64,000 bases of DNA from Diatrype stigma (Eukaryota > Ascomycota > Sordariomycetes > Xylariales > Diatrypaceae): NCBI GenBank assembly GCA_022225965.2, contig JAKJXP020000066.1, positions 186,001 to 250,000 on the forward strand, in the 5' to 3' direction. A model generated the notes under the pieces. The model did no database searches and was not told the DNA's origin. It saw nothing but the letters and a program-made list of their open reading frames with translations. The position numbers and the translations under genes are program-made. Below are positions 10,367 to 21,781 of the stretch, piece after piece (position 1 is the stretch's first letter; every line of letters begins with the position of its first letter).

Positions 10367-12363
10367 TTTGCAGAGTTGTCTAGAGACTGGCGGGGGACAA
10401 GTGTATGCGAGATAGCTGACTGGTTTTAAGTAGGAGTGTAGAGTTAGAGTTGAGGCTGCGTTTCGATTACCTATGCAGCTAAAGCCAATGCTCCTCTACC
10501 AAGTTCCAAGGCTGATGGCGAAGTGGGACGTTGAGTGAAATAAGAGCAAGAAAGGGAGAGATGTTATGCGATCGCAATGGCAGCTAGTTGGCTTGTCCTC
10601 TCGTCAGCTTTTCAGCTTGTCAGGTTGTCAGCTATTTGCCATATATGGAATTCAATATAAGACAGGATGTGTGATATAGATGTATGCAGGTTGTAGTTGG
10701 ACCGGATCGAGCTTGTAGATGTTGTAGACTGGGATTTGAATGTCACTTCCGAATATACCGAAGCAGACGAGAACGAACAGGCAAGCTAGGGTTCTTCACA
10801 TCTAAGAATTCGGAATCCAAGATGACGAGGCAGCAAATGAAGACTTGAAGATAGAACCGGCGAGTGGTGTAGCTGGATACCTAGGTCAAGCAGGCAGTGT
10901 GAAGCAATGAAGCAAGAGGCGTATAAGTTTCACTCGACTACGACCTTGTCGATCAGCGATAGATTATTGGGATGCACTGCAACGTGGGGCTGACAGTCAT
11001 GATGACAAGACCCCCTTATCTCGTCTATCTAGGCATCTTACGTATGCATGCGATAGTGCTTCATACCTGCTAGGTACCTACATACATGTAGGTCTATGGA
11101 GCACACACATACAGGTGCTAGGTACGCAGTAGGTAGCTGCTAGGCACTGGCCCACTGCGGCATTCCTTGTTCTACCCTAGTTAGTGGCTCTAATGCTTGG
11201 TTAGTTAGTGCTGAAACCAGCCCGCCGGCAAAGGGGTAGCGTCGGAGCCGTAGCGTTACTACGCAACTGCATACATACATACATACCCACATGTAGTAGG
11301 CATGGCGGGCGGCGGGGTTGTTCACTGCTGTCGGCGATGGAGCGATGCCCTCGACTGCACGCCAATAATGTTGACCCGACGAAGTGCTAGAAGCCAGCTT
11401 TGCTCTTCAATACCTATCTAATGATTGCGCGATTCAGTTTCTCATATGGCTTTTCAAGATTGTCACCGAAATACACTTGCGTATATAATAGCCTATTCAG
11501 TCTACCTACTAGTAGTTAGTCACAGTCGATCAATGCTGCTTCGCCTCAAGTTCTTCAACGGCTTCGACCATGGTCTGCATGGTGCTCACTAAGACACCTC
11601 TAAACCATAGCCTTATCGTTCATCATAAGGTAACTGACTATGTACCTACCTACACACCTAAGGATGTATACTATGGCAGTATGGTAACTAAGGGGTATGT
11701 ATCGGCACTTCTTATCCATGCAGACCACCACCACCTCTGGCGTTCATTGTCCAATCGGCGCGGATCTATATCTATGAGTCCATGGGCTCCCATCCCATTA
11801 CTATATGATAAGATAAGAGGGTCACTTATACGGCCCTTCTTGCTACGCTATAGAGGATTTACCCCTCCGTTCTCGGACCCCTCTGCGCAATTCCGTTTGG
11901 TGATAGATGGATGCGTCGGGTCCTAGCATGATACCTTAACAGCTTAGGTAGGTGTAGCCACTTGCTAACCCCTCCAAATAAGGGTCCATATGTCTAATGG
12001 GTAGGCCTATCGTTAGGAGGATATAGCTTCCAAGGTTCTTTGTAGTTGAGTAAAGGCAAGCTATGTCATGCTGCTGTAAACTTGGAATTATTTTACCTAA
12101 TTTGCCTACATACCAGTGCCGTTATCTGCCGACTCTCTCCTCGACGTGTTACTATAGTGACTCGATTCGTTGTTTCACTAGTTAATTGGGTTCTACAACT
12201 TTCTCTCATTCTTGTCCAATTTAACCCCCCTTTCCCCAAAGTATATTCATTCACACCTGCAACTAGCTACTCCCTTGTCTTGCTACAGCCAGCACGCCCT
12301 CACACCCTCAAGCCTTACTATAATATCATCGTAACAACAGAGACGTAAACGGGAAGAAGGAAG
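10367..12363. other. 2-kb intergenic region between divergent GS-like and SDR genes
   Basis: No ORF with coding character. It holds a TAGGTACCTA palindrome at 11071-11080 that overlaps a second inverted repeat (ACCTACAT/ATGTAGGT, 11076-11093), and a CATA microsatellite at 11270-11287. A pyrimidine-rich stretch precedes the SDR start codon, as is common in fungal promoters. Confidence 0.6.
11071..11080. repeat. TAGGTACCTA palindrome, copy 1
   Basis: A perfect 10-bp palindrome in intergenic DNA. Identical copies lie at 16747-16756 and 54730-54739. Confidence 0.85.
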
Positions 12364-13442
12364 ATGAGTTCGGCTGCACAGGCGAGTGGCCGACTGGCTG
12401 GCAAGAATGCCATCATCACGGGAGCTGCTGGGTAAGTGTCCCTTTGACCCATGATAGGCGCGGCGCAGAGGGGGAGGCAGATAATAGCTATATTACGCTC
12501 AAGGAGTCTCAAATATCTCCCACGCCGAGAAGGGTGCTTCAGAAGGGCGAGACTCACTAATACTGTTTGTCGTAGTGGTATCGGCCTCGAGACCTCCATC
12601 CTCTTCGCCAAGGAGGGTGCCAGCGTGTTGATGCTAGATATATCCGAGCCAGCGCTCGAGAAGGCGAAGGCGAAGGTCCTCCAGCTAGTACCTAATGCTA
12701 CGCGGATCGAGACAAAGGCAAGCGAAACAGAACGGCCCTCTCTACGTACTACCTACCTGAGCTGAAAGCGCTAACCCGCCCCCTCTTCCAGGTCTGCGAC
12801 GTCTCCAAGGAGGCCCAGGTGCAGGCGGCGGTCGAAACGGTCGACCCGTGGGGCGGCGTGGACGTGATGTTCAACAACGCGGGGATCATGCACGGGAAGG
12901 ACGACGACGCGGTGGGCACGCCGGACGCGATCTGGGACCTGACGATGGGCATCAACGTCAAGGGGGTGTGGTACGGCAGCAAGCACGCGGTGCTGTCGCT
13001 GCGCAAGCACAAGAAGGCCAAGGGCAGCGTGATCAACACGGCGTCGGTGGTGGCGCTCGTGGGCTCCGCGACGCCGCAGCTGGCGTACACGGCGTCCAAG
13101 GGCGCCGTGCTGGCCCTGACGCGCGAGCTCGCCGTCGTCCACGCCCGCGAGGGCTTCCGCTTCAACAGCCTGTGCCCGGCGCCCCTCAACACCCCGCTGC
13201 TGCAGGACTGGCTCGGCGACGACGCCGCCAAGCGCGCCCGCCGCGAGGTCCACTTCCCCACCGGCCGCTTCGGCGAGGCCGTCGAGCAGGCCCAGGCCGT
13301 CCTGTTCCTGGCCAGCGACGAGGCCAGCTTCGTCAACGGCCACGACATGGTCGTCGACGGCGGCATGTCCAAGGCCTACGTCACCCCCGAGGGCCCGTCG
13401 CTGGCCGCGCCCACGAACAACGCGCTCAAGAACGAGTTGTAG
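12364..13442 (+). CDS. Short-chain dehydrogenase/reductase (classical SDR)
   Basis: An NAD(P)-dependent alcohol/ketone oxidoreductase, probably cytosolic. Three exons (12364-12431, 12576-12717, 12792-13442) give 861 nt, 286 aa. The Rossmann glycine motif TGAAGGIG (residues 19-26) spans the first intron. An Asp after the second beta strand (LMLDIS) suggests NAD preference. NNAG is at 98-101, and the catalytic set is N125, S155, Y169 and K173 (YTASK). Length matches classical SDRs. The second intron (12718-12791) starts with GCAAGC, a GC-AG intron with a good GCTAAC branch site. Exon 3 is extremely GC-rich at third positions, so long antisense ORFs over it are artefacts. The substrate is unknown. 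Confidence 0.92.
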
Positions 13443-14059
13443 TAGATTAGCCCTGAAGGAAGATGAAAACGGAAGGAAATCCAGAAGAAATGGATGGGGC
13501 GGGCGAGGGAAACGAGCAAGGGAATGATAGCCATCATGCAAGCATGCCTACATACACAGCTAACGCCGACGCAACGCGACTTCGTAGGACAACAGGCCAA
13601 GAGGTGCGGAGCGGAGTTTGGCGCTGGGAACCCATGGCTGAGATGGTCAGGATAGCTAGGAAAGCTAGAATGAGTTACGTTTGCTTGAATTCCACGGGAT
13701 TCGGCGGTTCAGACAAGGTGTTTTATTACATGTGATATCTGTTGCGATCTTCTCAGTCAACCCGCCGTTGAATATATGGCTATATTCAACAACTGGATAA
13801 TACATAGGCCCGTAGTCGCGTAAATATATACTTGCCCGAATCCAACCATGTGCATGCATGCAATCCTATATTGTGTTCATGCCTACCCGTCCAATTCCAA
13901 ATGCGAGCCCAGCGAACCACAAACTCCAACGCTGCGAAAGGACGCGAAATCCAATCCGATAATATAAGTACGTCCACAAGGCTCCTGCAAAAAGCTACAG
14001 CATCTACCGACGCTACAAAACAAAGCCCCCCCCTCCACAATCCCGTTCCTTTACCTAAT
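13443..14059. other. Tail-to-tail intergenic region with hairpin
   Basis: Separates the convergent SDR and methylisocitrate lyase genes. No gene is seen. A 10-bp-arm hairpin lies at 13767-13790. Confidence 0.6.
13767..13790. repeat. Perfect inverted repeat (hairpin)
   Basis: GTTGAATATA and TATATTCAAC flank a TGGC loop. It sits between two convergent 3' ends, where a structure could influence 3' end formation, but nothing shows this directly. Confidence 0.8.
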
Positions 14060-15997
14060 CTAGTGGAACTGCCCCTCGGTGTTCCCCTCCCCCATGCTCC
14101 TGCTCCCACTGCTGCCGCTCTGGATGGCGCCGAGGATGCCGTCGATGTAGCCGGCGCCGGACCACTTCTGGTGGGTGAGGACGTCGCAGCCGAGGTCGCG
14201 CTCGCGGCGCTGGACGAGGTTGACGTAGGCCAGCATGCCGTCGGCCTTGAAGGCGCGGGCGAGCTCGTGCGTGGCCGTGGCGTTGCTGTGCAAGCCCGCC
14301 AGCGAGATCAGCTGCAGCACGAAGCCCTCGCGCGCCAGGTCCCAGACGAACGACCGCAGGGTCGCGTCCGTGAACCCGTGCGCCATCCAGTTGAACGACG
14401 GGCTCAGGTTGTACACCAGCCCCTTGCGCGGGTGGGCCGCCCGCACGGCGCGCGCCAGGTCCGCCGCCACCGCGACCGACGGGTCGCCCGTCTCCACCCA
14501 CAGCAGGTCCGCGTAGGGCGCGAAGGCGAGCGCGCGCTTCGTGGCCGCCGCCATGCCCGCCCGGAAGTGGTAGTAGCCCTCGCGCGTGCGGGGCACGTCC
14601 CAGTCGAAGTAGATGGGCTCCTTGGCGTGCAGGTTCGCCAGGGCGCGCCGCTTCGCGAGGCCGAGGGGCGCGCCGCCCGCCTCGGCCGCCCGCACCGCGT
14701 CGAGGTACGCGTCGATGGTGCGCGGCGCGGCGCCCTGGGCGGCCAGCTGGGCGGCGGCGGCCTCGTCGAAGGTGACGAGCTTGGTGCGGGCCACCCAGTC
14801 GGCCTCGAAGGCGTCGACCTCGGCGCCCGACGCGCCCCGCGCCTCCATCTCCTGCAGGGCCTGGGCCAGCGGCGCCACCGACGGGTCCGCCACCCCCAGG
14901 ATGAACTCGTGGTCGCGCGCGTCGATGGCGCTCGAGAGCAGCTTGCCGCTCTCGCTGTCCGTCCGCGCGATCACCAGGTTCTCCGCCCCCATCACGTCCC
15001 ACTGGAACCGCGCTGCTACCAGCCGGTTGATGTGCTCGCCCGTCGGCACCAGCACCTTGCCCGCGAGGTGCCCGCACTTCTTGCCCCCGTGCAGCTGGTC
15101 CTCGAAGTGCACGGCTGCGGCGCCGTTCTCGGCGAACAGCTTGGCCAGCTTCAGCACCGCCGAGAGCCCGCCGTGGCCCGTGTCCCCGTCTGCGATGATC
15201 GGGCGCAGGTAGTCGATGTAGGGTGTGCTGGCTCGCTCGGCTGGGGTCAGCTTTCGCCGGTTGTCCCATTGTTTGCGGTCATGCATGGATTGCGCCTTCG
15301 CGAGGCGCTGGACCTGGTTCGGCACGGTGTTGTATGGGTAGTCGCCGAAATCGGGCGACACTTCGTTTGTGGTGGTGAGCAGCGACGAGCAGGCCCAGCC
15401 GGAGATGTAGAGGACTTCTTGGTGCGGTGCTTGTTGCGTCATTTGAACGGGATCGATGGCGCCCACTAGAGGTAGACAGGCATGGTTAGCGATGTTGGGA
15501 AAGGATGACTGGCGAAGGGGGAAGGGGAACGGTGGGTTACGGGTTGGAGATTGGTGGCTTCAAATGCTGAACATACTCGTATGTATTGGCTCCCCTTTTG
15601 CCTCCCTCTCCTTGATCAGGTTGAACAGCTTCCTCGCCATGACGGAGCTCGGGTAATTCTGCAGTTGCGATCCACGCTTAGAGACCACGTCGGCGGCTGA
15701 GTATGGTCGCTTGATGCCCTCGTAACGGGGTGTCGCCCACCAGGCTTCGACGTCCTTGATCTGCTGCTCATAGAGGGCGTCTTCGGCGCTACCGGCCTTA
15801 TCCGCCTCGGGCAAGAGCTGGAACGCATCGGACGGCAAAGCGGTCGAGACGGGAGGATTGACTGGAGGCAGAGACATGCTTGTCCTTGTTGTCGAGAAGG
15901 ATCGTGCGAGGGTGACCGGATAGAGGGGCGTTTCAGAGCGTAGTTGTGCCCCCCAAGGGCGAGCGCGAGGGAAGCGGGTGGCGGCTCGACGAAGCAT
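14060..15997 (-). CDS. mclA: 2-Methylisocitrate lyase, mitochondrial
   Basis: Cleaves 2-methylisocitrate to pyruvate and succinate, the last step of the methylcitrate cycle that removes propionyl-CoA. Two exons (15997-15577, 15465-14060) give 1827 nt, 608 aa. Isocitrate-lyase superfamily marks are DGDTGHGG near residue 233, [14 protein letters not shown] with the catalytic cysteine in KKCGH (269-273), and LSPSFNW toward the C-terminus. The N-terminus is rich in Arg, Ser and Ala and lacks acidic residues for about 20 positions ([14 protein letters not shown]), as in a mitochondrial presequence; this separates it from glyoxysomal isocitrate lyase. The C-terminus (GNTEGQFH) has no peroxisomal SKL signal. 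Codons are very GC-rich. It is divergent from the methylcitrate synthase at 18032, which supports the assignment. Isocitrate lyase itself is the alternative. Confidence 0.9.
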
Positions 15998-16746
15998 TGC
16001 GATCGCTTTCGATGGATTTTGAGTCGGGCTGGCCGGTTACATATACAACCCAAACAAGTAGAAGGCTGTAAATCAGAGTAAAAGACGCTTCAATTGGAAA
16101 ATTGCAAATTTCACAGCGCCAGCATAATCGATTTACTCGGCAAATGAACCCGCTATGGCAACTGCTATGCCACCGCCTGTGCACGTAAATTTTTCATTAG
16201 ACATGTCATGTACTTAAGATGGAGGCATTTGTAAGATCGGAATACCTACCGTGCAATTCTTTAACGTAAGTCTGTAGTAGGAACGATAGCAGTACCGAAT
16301 GGCGTATGTACGTTGCAGTATCAGTATATAAGGCTTTATCTAAGCAGGTGGATATGTACGTGATGCGGTATAATCTCAGGCGGAGTGATGCTATGAGGGC
16401 GTGTATAAGTAATACCTATGAACCCCCTGAGGTTCTAATGCTATAATGGCTTATACAGCTCAACATGCGAGACGCTCACCACCAAATCATGAAGCTACAC
16501 GCTGCACACTTTATATATAGAATTCACACACAATTATGGTATAAGAATTGTCCGATCTCAGTCAGCGAGGCGAAAAGTCGGGTTTGCAAGCTCAGGAACA
16601 AAGAGAGGTTCCATCCATCGTCATTACCATTAACTTTTGAAGCCGAGGTTAAGCGGTGGAACGAATCTTCATAATTCATAATTCGTAGCAACGATTCCCC
16701 GCGCCAATGGGGGCACCAACGGCGTTAACCCATAGACTACATACAC

Positions 16747-16756
16747 TAGGTACCTA
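16747..16756. repeat. TAGGTACCTA palindrome, copy 2
   Basis: An identical 10-mer in the methylcitrate-cycle divergent promoter region. Confidence 0.85.
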
Positions 16757-16981
16757 CCCCGGTCCTACCGGCGGGGAAATGGAGCGATGATAGCGTTTGT
16801 ACTTCGTACCTAGCTACAGGTATTGCACAAACCCCATCCTCGGCCTTGATTTACCGATCAGACCGATCCAGGTACTGACGTCTAGTTATACAGGGTAACC
16901 CAAAGCGCTGGATATCAATTTGGAGGGCAGTGAAACATACATTGTATAGAATCCCTAGATAGCTAGAATTATCCGCTGTTG

Positions 16982-16991
16982 ATTGGCCAAT
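16982..16991. promoter_or_regulatory. Back-to-back CCAAT element
   Basis: ATTGGCCAAT offers a CCAAT box on both strands, about 1 kb from each divergent start codon. CCAAT-binding complexes are general fungal regulators; occupancy here is not shown. Confidence 0.3.
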
Positions 16992-18031
16992 GGCTTCTGA
17001 TCGCTGATGTATAGCTATGCCTCTGAGCAGACATTATTATGTAGTTCCCACATCACCGGTGGGTTTTGTGGGTGTGGCCGGTCAAGCTCCGTTCATCCAT
17101 CAGGATGTTGTTGTTGGTGGTTGGTTGCACGTGTAACATAGTACGCTTACCCATACTCTGAGGAAATACACGGTCAGACAGTTAACAGTGGTTCAAGCAT
17201 CTGCCTATAACGCGTTTGAACCCTCTGTAAATAGTCTATTATACGTGCTCCTACTTCATGTTATTTCGTACACGCAAGAACATTGAACGGCTGTGTAGGT
17301 ATGCAGCTGGTAAGTTATCTCCGTACGCCGGATGCCTACCCCCTGATATACCTAGGGACCTACCAAGATGATCTCATGCCTTATACGGCTTTCCTCGGGG
17401 CTGCTCGGTTAATGCGGGGGAATGGGTTACTACCCCTGCCTACCTACCCGGTAGGCAGATAGGCGCTCTCATAGGTACATACATACATACGTATAGGTGG
17501 CAGGGTGGTAGGTACCGTCGCCCCCCTCCCCCACACTCCTGATCTACCCCAATTGCATGCTGGATGATGATCCCCTGCCACCCGACCACGGGTTTTCGAT
17601 GGCTTTACTATGTTGTATGGCTTCCAAGGAAGGTGGGTTGGTGGGCAGGCGGGAAGGTACATACACATACGTTACAGCCCGATTCGGAGACTGGTGACGG
17701 TATTATTTGACCGCAATGCTATTTAATGTTATTCTTCCTCTTTACATTCTCATATTCTCATAGTCTCATGTTCTGCTTTGCTTCTCGTTTGCTTTCTTTG
17801 CTGGCATGCGTTGAGTGAACGCCACCATCTTTGCATCTTAGCATCGTTCGCTCAGTTACAACCGTATTATCACATATAGCACAAGGGCACAGGGATACAA
17901 CAGCATAGGAGAAACCCAACTATAATACAGCTTTGCATACCTGAAAGGTCCAAGCTAGGTGGTTTGCCGTTTTCGCGGGTCGATACACGTATAATCGCCC
18001 GGCTTAGCCTCGTTCAAACATAGGAGTCAAG

Positions 18032-19688
18032 ATGGCTGTCACCCTGAGAGCGTCGACAAGGACTTTGGGAGCTTTGAGAGTGAGTATAACGATTGTTGAT
18101 TGCCCTGCTATGAGCCCCTATATCCCCGATTGGCAATTCTCGGCTTCCAGAACCCTTTGAACTCCTACTTTTCTGCTACAGTATGAACGTACAGCTAGCT
18201 AAGCGGATTCCAAACAGCGGCGTGCTCCGGCGGTGATCGTCCCATCGGCACGGTGTTACTCGTCCTCATCTTCGGAACCAGATTTGAAGGAAACACTTCG
18301 ACAAGTCATTCCCGAGAAGCGAGAGCTTCTCAAGAAAGTCAAAGCGAATGGTTCCAAAGTGATTGGGGAGGTGAAGGTTGAGAACACGATCGGTGGAATG
18401 AGGTAAGCAGTAATATTACGCCTGAAATACTCCGACAGGCTCGGGGCGAGCTGGTTATTCCTTCTGATGTAACGGTTGTCGCTAATGTGATTCCAGAGGA
18501 CTGAAAGCTATGGTATGGGAGGGTTCTGTACTAGATCCAGAAGAAGGCATCCGATTCCATGGCCGAACTATCAAGGACTGCCAGAAGGAGCTTCCCAAGG
18601 GCCGGACGGGAACCGAAATGCTCCCCGAGGCCATGTTCTGGTTGCTTCTGACAGGCAAGGTTCCATCCGTTGACCAAGTCCGTGGTTTGTCACGAGAGCT
18701 TGCGGAACAGGCGTTTCTGCCCGATTTCGTCAACAAGATGCTCGACGCATTCCCCATAGACCTCCACCCCATGACCCAGTTCGCCATCGCTGTGAGCGCC
18801 TTGAACTACACCTCCAAATTTGCTAGGGCCTATGAGCGAGGACTGAGTAAGGTCGATTATTGGGAACCTACGTTCGATGACTGTATCAGCTTGCTTGCTA
18901 AGCTGCCTACTATAGCAGCCAAGATCTATCAGAATTCGTATCGTGGAGGTGGTGCCCTGCCAGCTGATGTCGACATTAACCAGGACTGGTCATATAACTT
19001 CGCTGCCATGCTAGGCAAGGGCGGCTCGGAAAACGAAAACTTCCAGGACCTGTTGCGGCTGTATCTTGCTCTTCATGGTGACCACGAAGGAGGAAATGTC
19101 AGCGCCCACGCTACCCACCTTGTTGGTAGCGCTCTCAGCGACCCTTTTCTGAGTTACAGTGCCGGTCTCCAGGGATTGGCCGGCCCCTTACACGGTCTAG
19201 CTGCGCAGGAAGTGTTGCGCTGGATTTTGAAAATGAAGGAGGACATCCCTTCCAGCTATTCTAAGCAGGATATCCATGACTACCTCTGGTCAACTTTGAA
19301 CAGCGGTCTTGTCGTTCCAGGTTACGGCCATGCTGTTCTTCGCAAGCCCGACCCTCGATTCGAGGCGCTGATGGACTATGCTTCCGCACGACCAGAGATC
19401 GCCGAAGATCCCGTATTCCAGCTAGTGAAGCTCAACAGCGAGGTTGCCCCCGAGGTTCTGAAGAAGCATGGCAAGACCAAGAACCCATACCCTAACGTCG
19501 ACTCGAGCTCCGGTGTCCTTTTTCACCACTACGGTTTCCACGAAACTTTGTACTACACGGCAACGTTTGGCGTATCACGAGGTCTAGGGCCTCTTGCGCA
19601 GCTGATCTGGGACCGAGCCCTGGGCCTCCCCATTGAGCGACCGAAGAGCATCAACCTGGAAGGTATCCTGAAGCAGGTTGGAGCGTGA
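18032..19688 (+). CDS. mcsA: 2-Methylcitrate synthase, mitochondrial
   Basis: Condenses propionyl-CoA (and acetyl-CoA) with oxaloacetate, the entry step of the methylcitrate cycle in the mitochondrial matrix. Three exons (18032-18079, 18218-18402, 18497-19688) give 1425 nt, 474 aa. An Arg/Ser-rich presequence of about 30 residues ends near RCYSS. The citrate-synthase catalytic triad is visible as H310 (GPLHGLA), H356 (VPGYGHAVLR) and D413 (NVDSSSG). The blocks EEGIRFHGRTIKDCQKELPK and EMLPEAMFWLL are characteristic of fungal McsA rather than of the TCA-cycle citrate synthase, which usually reads FRG and PEGLFW at these places. Linkage to methylisocitrate lyase supports this. A plain citrate synthase is the less likely alternative. 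Confidence 0.92.
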
Positions 19689-21781
19689 AAGTACTGTCTG
19701 CAGATAGCAGAAAGCAAATAATCAACGAAACATAGCGAATGGAAGATAGCAAATATCAAGCGTCTTTGTAATGACTACTTTATGTTTCTCAAAAGCTCGC
19801 AGAATCATGATCTTGCTCGTCGTATCAGACCTTCCTGCTTACATTTAAGAACGTCGTAGAGAAACTGATCCATCACAATCCCCCCACCCCCGGGGTTTGA
19901 GAACCGTGATAACGAAGCCATCGAGCCCTTCAAGTCGAGTCAGCAACCACAATTTCCTTGACATGCATGGCATGCTAATTATAGCCATAGCCGGGCTTCT
20001 TGCCCCTTCACACATTTTCTAGCCATTGCGTGCCCGTGTGGAGCTCACCTTTGGCAAGTACTCCCTTTTGCCGCTCCTAGGTACATAGCTTCCAACTGAC
20101 CGGCTGAAATTGCCAGGCTCAGTTCCAGACCTTGGTCACTTGTTATATATGGGATACGGAGGTTCGGCAGTAGTATGCAAATACCCCCAGATATAGCCAG
20201 GCTATCTATCTAGTTAAGTTTGTCGAGAGACCCGGAGTCTAGCCTCTAGCAACATTGCTCGGCGGGTATGACGGACATGGCGAACCAAGATCTGGATCGT
20301 GAACGTCGTATGACGGGGCGCCTTTCGTAGGACCTAGACTAGGCAAGTGATCCCATTCTGCCATGGTTCTTGCAGTCGCCGCGAGTCAGCTTCTGTTTTA
20401 CTTCTGCTACTGTGGCTGCAGGACCCGGGTGCGGAGTCATCCCGCTCTGATATTCGACCTAGACGCTCGGCTAAAGAGGTTAAAGTCAAGAGCATTACCA
20501 AACAGAATCGTGTACAGGTTACCAGGTGATGCTATAGCGACTAGGCTACGCCTGGCCATCAATCCGCAATCCTCAAAATAACATGCTCAAGTCCGGTGCC
20601 GCTAACTCGCGCGTTTCGCCTCTCGCGAGCGCATCGTGCGTGTGTGAACGTGGCGGAACGGGCTGAACATGGCTGGACTAGGTTGACAATTGAGTTAGTA
20701 CCCATCATTCGGCCTACGATAAGGGATATATTCAGAGTGTTTAGAAACATACTACCGCCATTGCTGAACCCAATGTGCCAGAAGTGCTCCCGGGCTCCGA
20801 CCATCCGACTCTAGGGAGCGCGATTTGTGTTCGACCGAGGCAGCGAGCCAAGAGCAAAGCAGCCAAGAGACCACGAACCCAGCTGACGCAGAAGTTATCT
20901 GTGAGGTTAGATTATGCTTAATCTAAATACGCCCAGATCGACTCATGGGCGGCCTGGCGTGGCAGCCGACGGTCCAGACAGTCGGTTAGCCCCTGTCTTA
21001 CGGCCCCCTCTCATGCTCCCATCCGCCGCCTTACGGCTCAAGTCAATACCACCTACGTTATGCTCTCCGTAAAGAGCAATCATTCGCGGAGATCCTCGCC
21101 TGGCTTCCGGATCCAGCATGCCGTGTGCAACGTGACTCGGCACGCTCGACTGTGTATCGATGTAGCTATAGGTAACTACTAGGCATGTCTTTAGCATCTA
21201 CAATCATCAAAGGCCGCCGGCGTGTTATACTAACGTGACATATACACTACGAACCTTAGCCGTCCAGTTATGTATATTGCGCAGGAGCGGTCAAAGGAAG
21301 ACATCTCATTTATCCTGCAGCAGTCCGAGGAGCTGGACCTTCGTCGCACAATATTGCTTCATCTAAAGCGTCCAGACTCGGACTTCATCCGTGACCCGAC
21401 GTAGCGGCTGGAAGTGGCGCTTAGCTGGACGTCGTAGCTAAAGGCCAGGATCACTTCCCTACGATTCGAGCCGATGTCGTGTCCATGGCTGGTTCCAAGT
21501 GTTCTCGCTCCGAGTCCTTACGATGCTCTCGGCGGTGTCGTTCTAGAGCGCCTTTTCTCCTGCGTGGCGGATGGGCCCGATCCTTCACACTACATCGTAA
21601 CGACAGTAGCGTTCGAATGCAAGGCTGGGAGACGGCTATAAATACAGACTTTGTCTCAGTGAAGACGACTGTTTCCCCACCGGCATCCCCTGCAAAGCTT
21701 TCGTGATCTCTACAGTACCTCCCCTTTTCCCGTTAGAACACCCAGTTCGTCCATCCACCTACCGCCTGTTCACCCGCTACA
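19689..21781. other. 2.1-kb intergenic region
   Basis: No gene recognised; open frames are short and unrelated to anything known. The last 150 bp form the promoter of the DUF4360 gene, with a TATA box. Confidence 0.6.
21637..21644 (+). promoter_or_regulatory. TATA box of the DUF4360 secreted protein gene
   Basis: TATAAATA, 138 bp before the start codon at 21782 and followed by a CT-rich stretch. This layout is common for highly expressed fungal genes. Confidence 0.55.

Larger units (their letters stand above)
15998..18031. promoter_or_regulatory. Divergent intergenic region of the methylcitrate-cycle genes
   Basis: About 2 kb between the starts of methylisocitrate lyase and methylcitrate synthase, with no supported ORF. 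It contains a TAGGTACCTA palindrome at 16747-16756, a back-to-back CCAAT pair ATTGGCCAAT at 16982-16991, and a TACA microsatellite near 17477-17491. Joint control of the two genes is inferred from orientation only. Confidence 0.4.

Noticed and set aside
12771..13541. 256-codon minus-strand frame over the SDR gene
   Set aside because: Antisense shadow caused by the high GC of SDR exon 3.
13832..15469. A 545-codon plus-strand frame opposite methylisocitrate lyase
   Set aside because: A GC-rich shadow of the real gene; low-complexity Arg/Ala/Val-rich translation and no domain.
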